Counted from the first letter of the stretch, positions 1 through 11,459 are shown. The stretch is DNA of 64,000 nucleotides from Hetaerina americana (GCA_022747635.1 JAKTNV010000010.1:48419958-48483957), one strand, 5' to 3'. Made by a program: numbers and translations. Notes: a model not told the origin generated them from the sequence alone.

Positions 1-300
1 TATTACAGAAGCTATGTTGGGAATCACTCATGAATCGAAGGTTAAATTACAGAGAAAATTTTTCACATGAATTGGGAGGAAGTCTCTTTAGCGATGATTT
101 TAAAACAGTATTATACACCCCTTCTTACTGCGGTGGGAGAGATCATTTAAGAAAACCAGACAGATGAAGTGTAGAACAGATAAATATAAAATTCCAGTTA
201 TGCCACGAACGATAACCTTATATCATTATTGCTATTATTCTCACAATATGAAAAATTTATGTGAACATAATTTTCCGTCAGATAGGAATCGACCATGATT
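1..300 (+). mobile_element. 3' fragment of a non-LTR retrotransposon (family 2)
   Basis: This is the C-terminal end of a reverse transcriptase ORF, broken by frameshifts. It matches the better copy at 9840-10070: both contain gggaatcactcatg, gcgaaggttaaattaca or close variants, and later codons for a PRTI motif (sequence ccacgaacgat versus ccgcgaacgat). The motif fits the 'FFPRTIxxWN' end typical of Jockey/CR1-like LINE proteins. The fragment is cut by the window edge, so its 5' limit is unknown. The assignment to LINE type is from the family pattern; the similarity between the two copies is seen directly. Confidence 0.6.
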
Positions 301-1560
301 TTTCATGACATTTCGGTGCTCAGGATACGGTCATCGTTCGCCCATGCGGGCATTTCGCGCGACCAGATTTCGAGCGAATGAATGTCCAACGACATCTCAA
401 TTCCCCATGAAATAATGCTTCGCTTTCTTTGTGGCTTTGTTTAAAAGTCTGTATCCATTACCCGTTTTCGTGATTGTCTTTAGCCCGGAGAGGCGAGCGG
501 CGGTGGTGGAAGCGCGACGCGTCCCGTCCGCACTCCCGTGTGCTTCGGTTCAAATCCCCGGGCGGGGGCGGCCTTTCGTGGCGCATCGTTTCATTCATAA
601 CTCCCGGCCACGGGGTCATAAAATGTGTCCCAAAGGAGAGAGAGGGAGGGAGCAACGGGGAAAAGCTTGAGTGACTGAAAAAACGATAACCCACCCTTTC
701 TTCCCTCTCTCCCAACCTCCTTCTTTCCCCTATCCTGCCTACCCCAGCCTGCCTCCTTCCGCAACGCCGCAGCCGCTAAACCCCCCCACACGAACACACA
801 CCATCGCGCCGCTTCCCCTCCCGCCGTTCGGCCGGGAGGAAGGGTAGCAGCAGAGAGGGGGGTGCGTGTCGGCCCCGGCTTATGGAGGCGGAAAGGGGTG
901 ATGGGGGGAGATGTTTAAGTGTGTGGTGGTGGTACACGTCGCGTATCATTGTCGATGGAGGGGAGAATGGTTTGACACACGGGTGTTGCGGGGGAATGGG
1001 ATGAGGGTGGAGGACGCAGGTTGGGGAGGGGGGCAAAGGAGGTTGCTTTGTTGGACGGCGGCGAGAAGGGGGTTGAGAGGGAGGGTGATAGGTTGTCGGC
1101 GGTGACCTTCGAAGTCGCGCCTCACCGTCTGGTCTTGCCGCGCTGAGCATCTTCTCCCCTCCCCGTCTACGCCCCTCCATTCCGCCCGACGCCCCTCCTC
1201 CTCCCCCGCTTCCCTCCCCACCTCCGCACCCGCTCTATCGCTTCTCCCAACTCCCCCATATACTTTTACCCACTCACCCCCACCGCTCGACTGCCTCCGC
1301 CTCCTCCCATTCTCCCGCCCCTCACTTCCTCTCACTCCACCGTCTGCCTACTTGTCTTGTGCGACCGAAAGTGAGAGCGGGATTGCCTTTGTATATAGTC
1401 CGGGGAAGATGAGGCGGCGACGCGTATCCATTAGAGTAACCAGACGGTGTCTTCCCTCCCATCCCCCTCTTAGTTGCTTACTCTATATGTCGGCGGAATT
1501 TGTTCAATACATTTATTGCAGTCACGACTCAGTGAAATAGACCAGTGCTTCTCGAATTAC
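300..1560. other. GC- and CpG-rich island with purine/pyrimidine-biased tracts
   Basis: The stretch is far richer in G+C and CpG than the AT-rich DNA around it. It holds alternating pyrimidine-rich (680-770, 1145-1340) and G-rich (840-1090) blocks. At 545-565 there is a tRNA B-box-like sequence (ggttcaaatcccc), which may be the relic of a tRNA-derived element. Several open frames cross it on both strands, but they are low in complexity (Pro, Arg, Gly, Ser) and look like a product of the composition. It could be an unmethylated promoter island of a gene whose exons I cannot recognise. No TATA box or start codon context stands out. Confidence 0.4.
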
Positions 1561-2979
1561 GATCGGCAGCAGGTACTGGTTCATTGCAATATTTTTGCCG
1601 GTTCGTGAAACTTTGTTGGCGAGTGTAAGGAAAATTCAAAGTTTGGGCTACAGCGAATTTCAAGAGCAGCACGTATCAGGTGTCCAGTTGAGGAAGACTG
1701 TTCCAGACAACTATCGTCGCATCTTATTTAATCCACAGGCTGTATGGACACAACCTATATAACGGTGAAACGATTTAGCTCCTCATTTACTAAGCAATAT
1801 TGGTATTCGACCTCACTCTTTCACTCACTATCGCCCATACAATTCAATATTTGTGTTAAAAAGATACTATGTTCAGAAGAAATTAAATCCTATTTGGCGG
1901 AATGTGCAATTTAACCACTGTACAATCGGTCATTAGTTGAACTTGCTTAGACAGTTAAAACTGATGCTTGTATGGTGCAAATAACTCAACATTTCTCCAC
2001 TTTTAATAATTAACTTTATTCAACTACACGTTCCAGCTTCATTGATCAATCGTCAGTTTGCAGCAAATAAATAATTTTTTTTTTAATTTCTAAAAAATGT
2101 ATTCATAAAAATATATTATAAATAACAATAAAAAATACATTAACGAAATTTTTGTTAATTAAAAAACAAATTTTAACTTTAGAAGGGAAATTGCAAAGTA
2201 AACTTCCACAAAATGAATTACTTCTATAATGTCACGAGAGTGTAGAATTTCCACTCTATAAAAAATGTCCAAATAATTTTCCTGCCATTTCTTAATAAAC
2301 TTTTGAACCATGACCATCAGCACTATTAATTTCGAGCCATTTATAAATAGGGAGCATCGCATGAGAGCAAAACATCAATGTTCGTAGAAGAGGAAAGCGC
2401 AGTCCTTCAATTATCAAGGAATTATCTGTAAAACAGTCTGTCTAGGAAATATAAACTCTTCGGATCCCGATTTGTCGCTCAAGTAATAAAAGCTACATAA
2501 AACACTACTTAATCAGCCGATAGAAATTACGTATTTATTATTATGGCATTATTTATATGATAGGTTAAAAATATTTTTTGATCCGATTAAACAGGTATAT
2601 TATTATTTAAAGACACATGAATGCCGAAGAGCGATTCGCAAATTCTCAGTACCTTGATACCATGGCCACCAAACTGAATTTCGTTAGTAAAAATTTAAAT
2701 GTATCTCGCAAAATTGAAGTTTTCAGTTTTCATTTCCGTGACGTAATTGAAATATTTCCGAAAAGTGCGCCTTGATGGTGATATCATTCATAGTCCACTT
2801 TCTTAAGAGGCGATATTTTAGGAAAGTATAGGCATTAAATGGAAAATATATTCTACCGAAGTAACATTATTTTTACAATCTGATACCTGTCGGTTTCTCA
2901 TTATTCATATATTTCATAATTAATGTCATATGTAGATTAGTGTGAGGGCAGGATTTCGATGTGGTACATAAATGAGTGC

Positions 2980-2981
<2 letters not shown>
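1561..2981. other. AT-rich non-coding stretch, no recognised feature
   Basis: There are only short chance ORFs (for example 2159-2362 on the minus strand) and homopolymer A/T runs. I see no repeat, gene or RNA structure that I can support. Confidence 0.4.

Positions 2982-3051
<70 letters not shown>
2982..3051. repeat. (TA)n microsatellite, about 70 bp
   Basis: An uninterrupted TA dinucleotide tract that ends exactly where LINE copy L1 begins. ORFs encoding Ile-Tyr repeats across it are artefacts. Confidence 0.98.
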
Positions 3052-3054
<3 letters not shown>

Positions 3055-4348
3055 GCGCAACTAAAGTTGTTCTAAGGATCATAAACAAAAGGATAGAGAG
3101 TAGGGCAAATGATTACTTAGGGGATAACCAGTTTGGGTTTAGGAAGGGGATAGGTACGCGTGATGCCATTTCAGTAATAACATTACAGGTGTATTAATCC
3201 AGAGGAATATAGAATACAACCACGAGGTATTTGCCTGTTTCGTAGATTTCGAAAAAGCGTTTGATAAAGTGAATTGGGAAACACTAATGAGTATATTGCA
3301 GAAAATAGGAATAGATTGGAGGGAAAGGAGGCTAATCCGCAACCTGTACATGTTTCAGACTGCTCAGGTGCGAGTGGGGAACAAAGAGTCCGGATGGGCA
3401 GTGTTAGGAAGAGGTGTAAGGCAGGGTTGCCCATTATCACCGTTGCAGTTCAACATTTATGTAGAGAAAATGATTAAAGAGGCATGGGAAGAATTGGAGG
3501 TAGGAATGAAAGTCGGTGGGGAACACGTAAAATCAGTTAGGTTGGCTGATGACCAAGCTTTAGTTTGTCAGTCAGCCAAGGGGTTGCAGGAATTGCTTAG
3601 TGAATTGGAAATTCAGTGCGACAGGTATGGGATGAGAATTAATATTAATAAAACAAAGGTTATGCGATTTTCCAGAAAGAAAATGGCTAAGCTAAACATT
3701 AAAATAGGAGAGCAAAAACTAGAGCAGGTAGAACAGTTTACGTGTCTCCGAAGTGTTTTGGACCAACACGGTCAAAGTAGTAGGGACGTAAGGAGAAGAA
3801 TTGCGCTAGGCAAAGAGGCTTTCACAAGGAGGAGGGAGTTGATGACGGGGACGTTGAGTAAGGATATTAAGAAAAGACTCGTAAAAACTTTGATATGGAG
3901 CGTAGCTATGTGCGGTGCGGAAACGTGGTCATTGAAGCAGGAGGATAGACGTAGACTGGAGGCTTTTGAAATGTGGGTATAGAGAATGGAGACGGTGAAA
4001 TGGACTGAGAAGAAAACAAATGAGGAAGTACTTGGTATGGTGGGCGAAGAGAGGGGTTTGTTGGGAGAAATCCTACGGAGGCAGAAAAAATGGATGAATG
4101 GCGTATTGATCGGTAGTGGGATGTTGAAGACTGAAATAGAGGGGATAACGTAAGGCAAACGAGGAAAGGGAAGGAACAGGATAGGGATGTTGGACGGGAT
4201 GAAGGGAGGAAGAGAGTACTCAGAGATGAAGAGGGACCAGATATAGAGTAAGATGCTGGATTTCTTGTTTTATTAGGAGTCATAAAATATTTATTTGGTT
4301 GCTGTGTCCATCCAAAAACCTACCTTAACCAGTAGATTACCTAATAAT
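3052..4348 (+). mobile_element. LINE copy L1, RTE-like, 5'-truncated
   Basis: This is a 5'-truncated copy of the LINE family that recurs at 5463-8840, 31834-33015, 39568-42893 and 50540-52085. It begins inside the reverse transcriptase domain and runs to the family 3' end, gtgtccatccaaaaac then ttaaccagtagattacc, followed by a short (AAT)n. The 5' break lies directly at a (TA)n tract and the 3' end abuts a second one. Classification as RTE-like rests on the endonuclease-RT layout of the full copy and was not tested by phylogeny. Confidence 0.9.
3080..4260 (+). pseudogene. LINE reverse transcriptase ORF, frameshifted
   Basis: The frames carry reverse transcriptase motifs in order: NQFGFRKGIGTRDAI, FVDFEKAFDKVNW (catalytic Asp of motif A), GVRQGCPLSP (motif B) and RLADDQAL (the A-DD catalytic pair). 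After these come the thumb and C-terminal region with TKVMRFSRKK and an ETWSLKQEDRRRLEAFE segment. The longest open part is 3269-3982 (237 residues). A frameshift near 3197 separates it from the upstream palm segment, and an in-frame stop follows MWV at about 3980 (TAG where other copies have TGG). The enzyme would copy LINE RNA at a nicked target; this copy is dead but fairly young, as the frame is mostly kept. Confidence 0.85.
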
Positions 4349-4366
4349 ATATATATATATATATAT

Positions 4367-4426
<60 letters not shown>

Positions 4427-4435
4427 TATATATAT
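4346..4435. repeat. (TA)n microsatellite with small interruptions
   Basis: A TA tract of about 85-90 bp interrupted by AGA and GTA steps. It follows the LINE L1 3' end directly. Confidence 0.95.
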
Positions 4436-4539
4436 CCGAGAGTAAGGCAATTGATTTTCCCGCGCCGCTCCTTTTGGTTGCAATCGAATCAAGCTACTTC
4501 TTTGATTGGATGGGGAGAACGCTGATCTTTGCGGCAAAA

Positions 4540-5062
4540 CTGGTCTCAGGGCTCTCCAAGCTGTGGAAGTGGCAGGATATCAGTTATTGTAAACGTCTGC
4601 GCGCCGACCCTGTCACGAAAAAATGGAATCGAGTAGTGTGCTAAACTGAAAAAATATCTTGAGGACATGTTAAAATGAGTCATAAGGCTTAACGGGACTC
4701 TGCTTTGTCTTACCCACATGTTTTGAGTTGGTTAAAGTCCTTTAAGGAAGGACGCGAAGAGGTTCACGACGAGCAACACTCTGGGCGGCCGCCAACCAGC
4801 AAAACCGACAACGATGTGGATCGTGTTCGGCAATTATTGTCTTCTTTTGATTCCCTCGCATTAAGGCAGCCCTGAGAGGAACCTGACTTTCGTCCATAGA
4901 AGAGATGCAATCAACCGTGACGGAGACCTGGAGAGAGGTCGCCGAAGACGCCTTCCAGGGCGCGTACCAGTCCTGGCAGAGTCGCTAGAGAAAATTTGTA
5001 GAGGCTGCTGTTCGATAAATTACTAAAAATATAATTGTATTAATTTTGGAGCACATCCTGTA
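4540..5062 (+). mobile_element. Internally deleted mariner transposon
   Basis: Two parts of a mariner transposase lie close together. From 4723 an N-terminal piece reads KSFKEGREEVHDEQHSGRPP then SKTDNDVDRVRQLL, which matches the linker after the DNA-binding helix-turn-helix of mariner proteins. From 4905 a C-terminal piece reads MQSTVTETWREVAEDAFQGA then YQSWQSR, matching the end of mariner transposases. The catalytic DD34D core is absent between them, so the copy is a deletion derivative without activity. An in-frame TAG follows the second piece. The end near ttggagcacatcctgta may be the 3' terminus. Boundaries are approximate because the terminal inverted repeats could not be matched. Confidence 0.7.
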
Positions 5063-5080
5063 CATTGATAAATAGATAAA

Positions 5081-5087
5081 TATATAT

Positions 5088-5171
<84 letters not shown>
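5081..5171. repeat. (TA)n microsatellite, about 90 bp
   Basis: A TA tract with one CATG interruption near the start. A SINE begins immediately after it. Confidence 0.97.
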
Positions 5172-5173
<2 letters not shown>

Positions 5174-5452
5174 CCATGAACACGGTAATCAACCCGAAAG
5201 TCGGTTTGGTCCGTGATGGTAGAGTTCACGCAGTACTAAGCCCGACGGCGTGTGAAATTCACACATCAGGGTAGGGGGGCCAGTTCCTTACCGCGTGCCG
5301 GTTATGGTTTCCCGGGAAGATATGGTGCCCGAAAAGCACATAGCTAGGGTGGAGCTGCAGGTACCCAGACACTTGCCCGGAAATCGAACCCAGGACCCTC
5401 GGGTCAGTCGTCCAACGCTCTAGCCCCTGGACTACCGCGACCCACACAAATG
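5172..5452 (-). mobile_element. tRNA-derived SINE, family 1
   Basis: Read on the minus strand, this begins with a tRNA-like head (gggtcgcggtagtccagg, then gttggac and a B box gggttcgatttcc). The body contains tggagctgcaggt-type and ggaaaccataacc sequence, and the 3' end is ccgactttcgggttgatta. The same order of blocks is found at 12953, 24530, 31400, 43140, 45790, 52812, 54985 and 63195, which defines the family. RNA polymerase III would transcribe it from the A and B boxes in the head, and a LINE would copy it. This is one of the better kept copies and still holds many CpGs. Confidence 0.85.
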
Positions 5453-5571
5453 TAAATATATATTTTTTTTAAGGTAATCTACCGGTTAAGGTAGATTTTT
5501 TTTTGGATGGACACAACTACCAAACAAATATTTTATTACTCCTAACAAAACACAAAATCCATCATCCTACT

Positions 5572-7663
5572 CTATATCAGGTCCGTCTTCATCTCTGAGT
5601 ATTTTCTTCCTCCCTTCATCCCGTCCAACATCCCTATCCTGTTCCTTCCCTTTCCTCTTTTGCCCAACATTCTACCCTCTATCACAGTCTTCAACATCCC
5701 ACTGCCGGTCAACACCCCCTTCATCCACTTTTCCTGCCTCCATAGGATTGCTCCCAACAAACCCCTCTCTTCGCCCACCATACCAAGTACTTCCTCATTT
5801 GTTTTCTTCTCTGTCCATTTCACCTTCTCCATTCTTCTCCACACCCACATTTCAAAAGCCTCCAATCTACGTCTATCCTCCTGCTTCAATGACCACGTGT
5901 CCGCACCGTACATAGCTACGCTCCATATCAAAGTTTTTACGAGTCTTTTCTTAATATCCTTACTCAACGTCCCCGTCATCAACTCCCTCCTCCTTGTGAA
6001 AGCCTCTTTGCCTAGCGTAATTCTTCTCCTTACGTCCCTACTACTTTAACCGTGTTGGTCCAAAACACTACCAAGATACGTAAACTGTTCTACCTGCTCT
6101 AGTTTTTGCCCTCCTATTATAATGTTAAGCTTGGCCTTTTTCTTTCTAGAAAATCGCATAACCTTTGTTTTATTAATATTGATTCTCATCCCATACCTGT
6201 CGCACTGAATTTCCAATTCACTCAGCAATGCTTGCAACCCCTTGGCTGACTGACAAACTAAAGCTTGGTCATCAGAAACCTAACTGATTTTATGAATTCC
6301 CCGCCCACTTTCATTCCTACCTCCAGTTCTTCCCATGCTTCTTTGATCATTTCCTCTGCATACAGGTTGAACAGCAACGGTGATATTGGGCAACCCTGCC
6401 TTACACCCCTTCCTAACACTGCCCATCCTGACTCCCCGTTTCCCACCCGCACCTGAGCAGTCTGAGACATGTACAGGTTGCGGATTAGCCTCCTTTCCCT
6501 CCAATCTATTCCTATTTTCTGCAATATACTCATTAGTGTTTCCCAATTCACTTTATCAAACGCTTTTTCGAAATCTACGAAACAGGCAAATACCTCCTGG
6601 TTGTATTCTATATTCCTCTGGATTAATACACCTGTAATGTTATTACTGAAATGGCATCACGCGTACCTATCCCCTTCCTAAACCCAAACTGGTTATCCCC
6701 TAAGTAATCATTTGCCCTACTCTCTATCCTTTTGTTTATTATCCGGAGAACAATTTTCGCTGCGTGGGATATCAAACTTATCGTTCTGTAGTCCTCACAA
6801 GATGTAGCCTTTACCTTTTTCGGAATAAGAACTAAAACTGCTCTCACAAAGTCTTCCGGCCAGATTCCCTCCTCATAAATGCTACGGATCAGCCCATATA
6901 GCCTCTTCCTCCCACATTTTCCTAAGCATTTTAAAAGTTCCACGGGAATGTTATCTACCCCCACGGCCTTATTTAGTTTCATCTCCCTTAATGCCCTTTC
7001 TATCTCATTGTCTAGTATGCCTGGACCTAAGCTGTCTTCCTCTACGTCATTTTCTTTTTCAATGTCTAACTTTGTTGGTCTGAGTTCTTTACTATACAGT
7101 TCTTCTATATACTCCTTCCATCTCTCTTGGATCTTTCCTGCGTCAACTATTACCTTACCCGCCTTATCTCTAACTGTTAGCATAGCTCTTCCTTTCTTAC
7201 TTCCCGATAACGATTTAACTTTGCTGTACAGCGCACCGATTTCACCCTTCCTCTGGAGACTTTCCATATCCTCGCACTGCGTCTTCCACCATGCTTCTTT
7301 TGCTTTATTTGTTACCCGCCTCAATTTATTGTTCAATTCTTTGTACTTCATTTTGCCTAATTCTGTATTTATATTCTTCCATTTTCGCCGCTCATCCATC
7401 TTTGTAATCATCTCATCCGTGATCCATGGTTTCCTAGACCTTTTAGCGTTAACGGTTCCAATATTGTCTTTTGCGGCTTTAGACAACCCTTTTTTGATCA
7501 TTTCCCATTTTTCTTCGATAGTTATAAGCCCTTTACCATCCTCCATGATTTTCTCTACCGCCTGTTTGTATTCCTTCCTTTTCAACCCATTTAATGCTTC
7601 TACATTCCATTTTCTAACTCGCCGCCCCTGCCTTATCTTTTTGAAACGTACGCTACATTTCAT
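5572..7663 (-). pseudogene. LINE reverse transcriptase, frameshifted (copy L2)
   Basis: The minus-strand frames 7663-6623, 6551-6258, 6237-6046 and 5982-5572 together make one reverse transcriptase. Motifs in order are: a basic linker with KRSRKPWITDEM, the fingers motif RAVLVLIPKK, CEDYRTISLISHAAK, NQFGFRKGIGTRDAI, then GVRQGCPISP. The catalytic FADD box is destroyed by a frameshift: the frame reads FLMTKL where other copies read ADDQAL. Two further breaks follow before the C-terminal ETWSLKQEDRRRLEAFE region. The gene is dead. The layout, with no RNase H domain visible, agrees with RTE-like elements. Confidence 0.85.
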
Positions 7664-8549
7664 AACAACTAAATTGTGGTCTGAGTCCGCATCCGCTCCC
7701 GGGAAAGCCTTGGGAATTTAACACACTGTTCCTAAACCTGTGTCTAACCAGGATATAATCTAGCTGATACCTTCCTGAGTCACCTGGCATTTTCCATGTA
7801 TACCTGCGTCTTTTGTGGTGTCTAAACCAAGTGTTGGTGATGACTAACCCCTGTCTCCTGCAGAACTCAACTGCTTTCTCCCCGCGGTCATTCCTCGTGC
7901 CTAAACCGTAGTCCCCCACCTCATCACCATCTCTTCCTTCGCCTACCGTCGCATTCCAATCCCCCATCACTATCAAATGTTTCCCTGCAGGAACACACGC
8001 GATCATGTCCTCTAACTGATCGTATATCCTATCGACCTCTTCTTCCTTATGGTTGCTCGGTGGCATGTATACCTGAATAATAACTAAGTTCGTCGGTTCT
8101 GCTTTTATCTCCACTAGTAGTATTCTATCCGTTACCTGCTCTATGTTGACTACGCTTCTTCCTACCCCTTCATTTAATACAATGGCAACCCCTCGTTGGC
8201 TCTCGTCCCCACCGCTGTATATTATTCTATACTTATCACTCCAGTAATCCCCGCTATCTTTCCATCTCACCTCGCATAGACCTAAAATATCTATATTTCC
8301 CCTTTCCATCTCTCGCTTAACAATCTCCAATTTCCCTGTCCTCATCATTGTCCTAACATTCCACGTTCCTATTCTAACTAATTTGGTCTTCTTCTCCTGC
8401 GTCTTCTGTCCAGCTGCTGCTGGTTTTCCCTTGCAAGGGTTTCGTGGGATGACGACCGCGGAAGCCTTGCCTCCCCCGCTGCCGGGCACGACACACATAG
8501 GCCGAGCCCCGTGGTTGCCAGGACTCAAAATATCTCTATTGTCCATCAT
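7653..8549 (-). pseudogene. LINE apurinic-like endonuclease domain (copy L2)
   Basis: This 298-residue frame is an exonuclease-endonuclease-phosphatase domain of the kind used by LINEs to nick target DNA. The motifs, in order, are IGTWNVRTM (the Asn of the metal site), ILGLCEVRW (the catalytic Glu), VIQVYMPPSN, VMGDWNATVG (Asp and Asn) and QLDYILV (the late Asp). The C-terminal end runs into a frameshift at about 7660, after which the reverse transcriptase continues in another frame. Such domains are often annotated by mistake as craniofacial development protein 2-like. All the catalytic motifs are intact, although the element is broken downstream. Confidence 0.88.
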
Positions 8550-8840
8550 ATTGTTCTGGGGAATGATAATTGAGGTGGTTTCCCGTTGCCTTCCTCAATA
8601 GTGTTTTAAACGTGACACCATCACTTACTGGCCGCCCCACTGGGGTCAGACGCCATTGCAGCCGCCTCACTGAGGAACAGACGCTGCGTGGACTACCTTT
8701 CGTCTGGCTCCTAACCTTCGACCTATCTGGCATGGGTGACCCTACTAGGAGCAATAATTATTACTCCCGCCAGCACAGCTCTAGGGGTCATCGGAACGCA
8801 CAAGCCCTTCCACCACGTCAAGGTTGTAGTCCGGGGAGGG

Positions 8841-8861
8841 AAATATATATATTTATTTATT

Positions 8862-8892
<31 letters not shown>

Positions 8893-9024
8893 CTTTATTT
8901 ATATATATATATTTATATATATTTATATATATATATTTATATATATATATATATATATATTTATCTTTATAAATTATTAATATGTATGTATAATATATTT
9001 ATGCATATAAATTATTTATATGTA
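8841..9024. repeat. AT microsatellite of mixed TA and TTTA units
   Basis: TA runs alternate with ATTTAT steps, fading into AT-rich sequence near 9020. It lies at the 5' end of LINE copy L2. Confidence 0.9.
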
Positions 9025-9420
9025 TAAGCACTCACAGTCCGGTGTGGCTAATTCTTTTCTTTTCGTGGCAAATTTCCGCACTACCACCCACCCTATCTTG
9101 CATTTCACTTCGGAGAAAAACCATCCCGCCAGACTGAATTTAGTCTCGAGCTCCAGGCCAGGAATAGAGAGAGGATAGGGAGTGGATGGATTGGAGTGTG
9201 AGGAGAGTTTTTATGGAAGAGATGATGGAAGCGTGGATGAGGGAGCGGGGTAGTGGAGAGGTTGAGAAGGAAAATCGGTGTGGAAAGGGATGGGGGGGCG
9301 TAGGGAGAGAGACATGGATGAAGGCGGAAGGAACGAAGAAGAGCAGGAATAGCTGAGGGAGGAGGGGAATGGAAGGGATGGGCGATCAGTTGGTTCTAAG
9401 GACTACCGGAATGGTTTTGT
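9025..9420. other. Purine-rich (GA) strand-asymmetric stretch
   Basis: From about 9150 to 9390 the + strand is mostly G and A, with gagagag and ggaagg patterns and scattered CpGs. No gene is seen. The composition resembles the islands at 300-1560, 11460-12060 and 45541-45720. Confidence 0.5.
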
Positions 9421-9519
9421 GACTTACATTCCGTTCACAACAAGCTGACCGACACTCAGTAGCCTACTAGGCAGGTGGGTCCATCCACCATGGATAATTA
9501 ATAAAATAGTAATTCCCTC

Positions 9520-10175
9520 CTGACCGCCTACTGCATCTGTAACACCGATGTGGAACATGTAGACTCCATTAGATACTTAGACGTTACCCTCACTCACGGC
9601 CTCTCCTGGGAGAAACACACTGAAAATGTGTGGGCAAGCTATCAAAAAAGGAGGATAACTGGATAAATGTGACGTAAAGGTCAAAGGGAAATGTTATCTT
9701 TCGCAGGGTAGGCCTCATTTAGATTGTGCTGCAAGTATATGGGATACTCACGATGTTGGATTGATATCCGAATCGGATCGCGAGCAGCGTAGAGGAGATA
9801 GATTTGTAAAACCTTGTTATGATAAACTTAGTAGCCTATCCAAAATATTAGGGCATCTAAGCTGGGAATCACTCATGTAGCGAAGGTTAAATTACACAGA
9901 TCTTGTATATGAATTTGAAGGACGTATCTTCAGCAGTGATGTTGAAAATGTATTATTCCCCCATTATACTGCAGTAGGCGAGATCATGTCATTGAACTTA
10001 GAGATATTAAGTGTAGAAAAGATGGATATAAGTTGTCATTTTTTCCGCGAACGATAGGGGGTCATAATGACTTTGTTCGACCGCGGTAGGGTCATATTCG
10101 GGAGAATTATTCTGGTGTGCATTCATCTGCCACAAACCCTGGCGGTGGCTTGCTGGGTGTATATAAATAAATAAT
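9520..10175 (+). mobile_element. 3' part of a non-LTR retrotransposon (family 2)
   Basis: Broken frames read as the C-terminal part of a Jockey/CR1-like reverse transcriptase: VDSIRYLDVTLTHGLSWEKH near 9565, then a RPHLDCAASIWD segment near 9710, then LGHLSWESL near 9850, with a PRTI-type motif at about 10047. These are the usual C-terminal landmarks of such proteins. The piece ends with tggcggtggcttgctgggtg and a short A/T-rich tail (taaataaata), which is likely the 3' end. It is unrelated to the RTE-like family in this window and is closely matched by the fragment at 1-300. Confidence 0.75.
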
Positions 10176-11459
10176 ATAAATAAAATAATGAGGTGTAATC
10201 ACTGTAAAATACTTTTAAATATTACTTTTCATATTGCGTAGTTACCATTACTTAACCGCTAATTACTATATTAGTTATTAAATTATTTAAGAACTGTTTT
10301 AGGTGAGGTATTGTCTTTCCTTTAACTCGATAGCTCACAGTTTAATACTTTAATGCTCTCGAGAGAATTACATCGAGAAGACAATGAACAAATAAATAAA
10401 TGAGTTATTTAAATAATCGTTTTCTTGAGATTTTTAATCATGGAAGTTGAGAATATTTTAAAATTCTTTTCACACAGTTCTTTGTGCGCCTTAATATCGG
10501 GCCGTTCCAAAAAATTCTCTTTGCTAATTCGAATATCTCGATCAGCAAAATTAGTCTGTTGTTTATTCACCCCATGCCCCACACTCTAGCGGTGACTTGC
10601 AGGGTACAAAAAATACGACAAACACAACAACAATCCGCAGGTTTTAAATATGTAAATGGAAGGGAAGAACGGGGCATGAAGAACCCAGTATTCTTTCCTC
10701 CTGTAAGTAAACGAGCTTGTTTACATCTGCTTACATGCGAAAATGATATGCCCCCTCTATGGGCTGTAATCCAATCTTGGACTCGCCCGAGCTGAAATCA
10801 GTCACTGTCCATGACGTCTCTTAAGCAGGTGCGCCTCCAACCTATCCCCCTCTACTTCATCTAATCAACTCTTGCTTGGCATCATAGCACATGTTAAGGT
10901 GGTCCTGACCTCAGGGTCCATATTTCAGATATTTTTAAAAATTTAAATATTTCATATATAATGTGAGCACTTTTTATCGACTACAATGACATAAAAATGG
11001 GATCCTTGAGTTACTTAAATGACGGGCTCTTATGTTTCTATTTTCTACTAAAACTAGAAACACCAGGCAAAATATTTCGCCTGCAGATAAAAATGGGTAC
11101 TTGTTTCATATGGAAGTTTTTAAGGTATCAAATCTAAAATAAAATAATGCAAAATATACTTTCAATGATATGATATTTATTCATTGAAAAATAATATATG
11201 TTACAGTTGATTTATTACTATGTAATGTCTATTTCTTTCAAATAAACAGTATATACTATACCCTTACGTATTTCATACCATGGTGATAAATATTCAACGT
11301 GATTATGCACTTCGGTTTGATACCAATTTAACCTTTTCATATGCATTAAAGATGTAAACTAAGACATAAAACTGACCCCTTATTTGCCTGTAATTTTTAG
11401 TACTTAGGAAGTGAAGAAAAATAATTATTCAGATTCAAGTATTCAGACGAGAGGCAGCT
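10176..11459. other. AT-rich non-coding DNA with a small LINE remnant
   Basis: The stretch is featureless except at 10570-10615. There, cccacactctagcggtgac then ttgcagggta resembles the 3' end of the LINE at 10120-10160 (ccacaaaccctggcggtggc then ttgctgggtg), so a second short 3' piece of family 2 is likely. The small ORF at 10484-10795 is not convincing. Confidence 0.4.

Larger units (their letters stand above)
5463..8840 (-). mobile_element. LINE copy L2, RTE-like, near full length
   Basis: This is the most complete member of the family, on the minus strand. From its 5' end (near 8840) it has a leader with the ctccccggactacaacc start shared with copy L4 (39568), an endonuclease ORF (8549-7653), a reverse transcriptase ORF (7663-5572), and the 3' end with the hairpin-capable ctaccttaaccggtag next to a short A-rich run at 5463. 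Total length is about 3.4 kb. The 5' end abuts an AT microsatellite (8841-9024) and the 3' end lies some 10 bp from SINE copy 5172-5452. It has frameshifts but keeps most CpGs, so it is younger than L3 and L4 or lies in unmethylated DNA. Confidence 0.92.

Noticed and set aside
431..1335. Overlapping ORFs on both strands in the CpG-rich island
   Set aside because: Low-complexity Pro/Arg/Gly/Ser products of base composition, without domains or splice context.
2873..3197. ORFs encoding long Ile-Tyr repeats (also near 4295, 5023, 8736 and 50316)
   Set aside because: They are translations of (TA)n microsatellites and not proteins.
7653..8549. Host gene similar to craniofacial development protein 2
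   Set aside because: The endonuclease domain continues into a frameshifted reverse transcriptase and is repeated in L4, so it belongs to a LINE.
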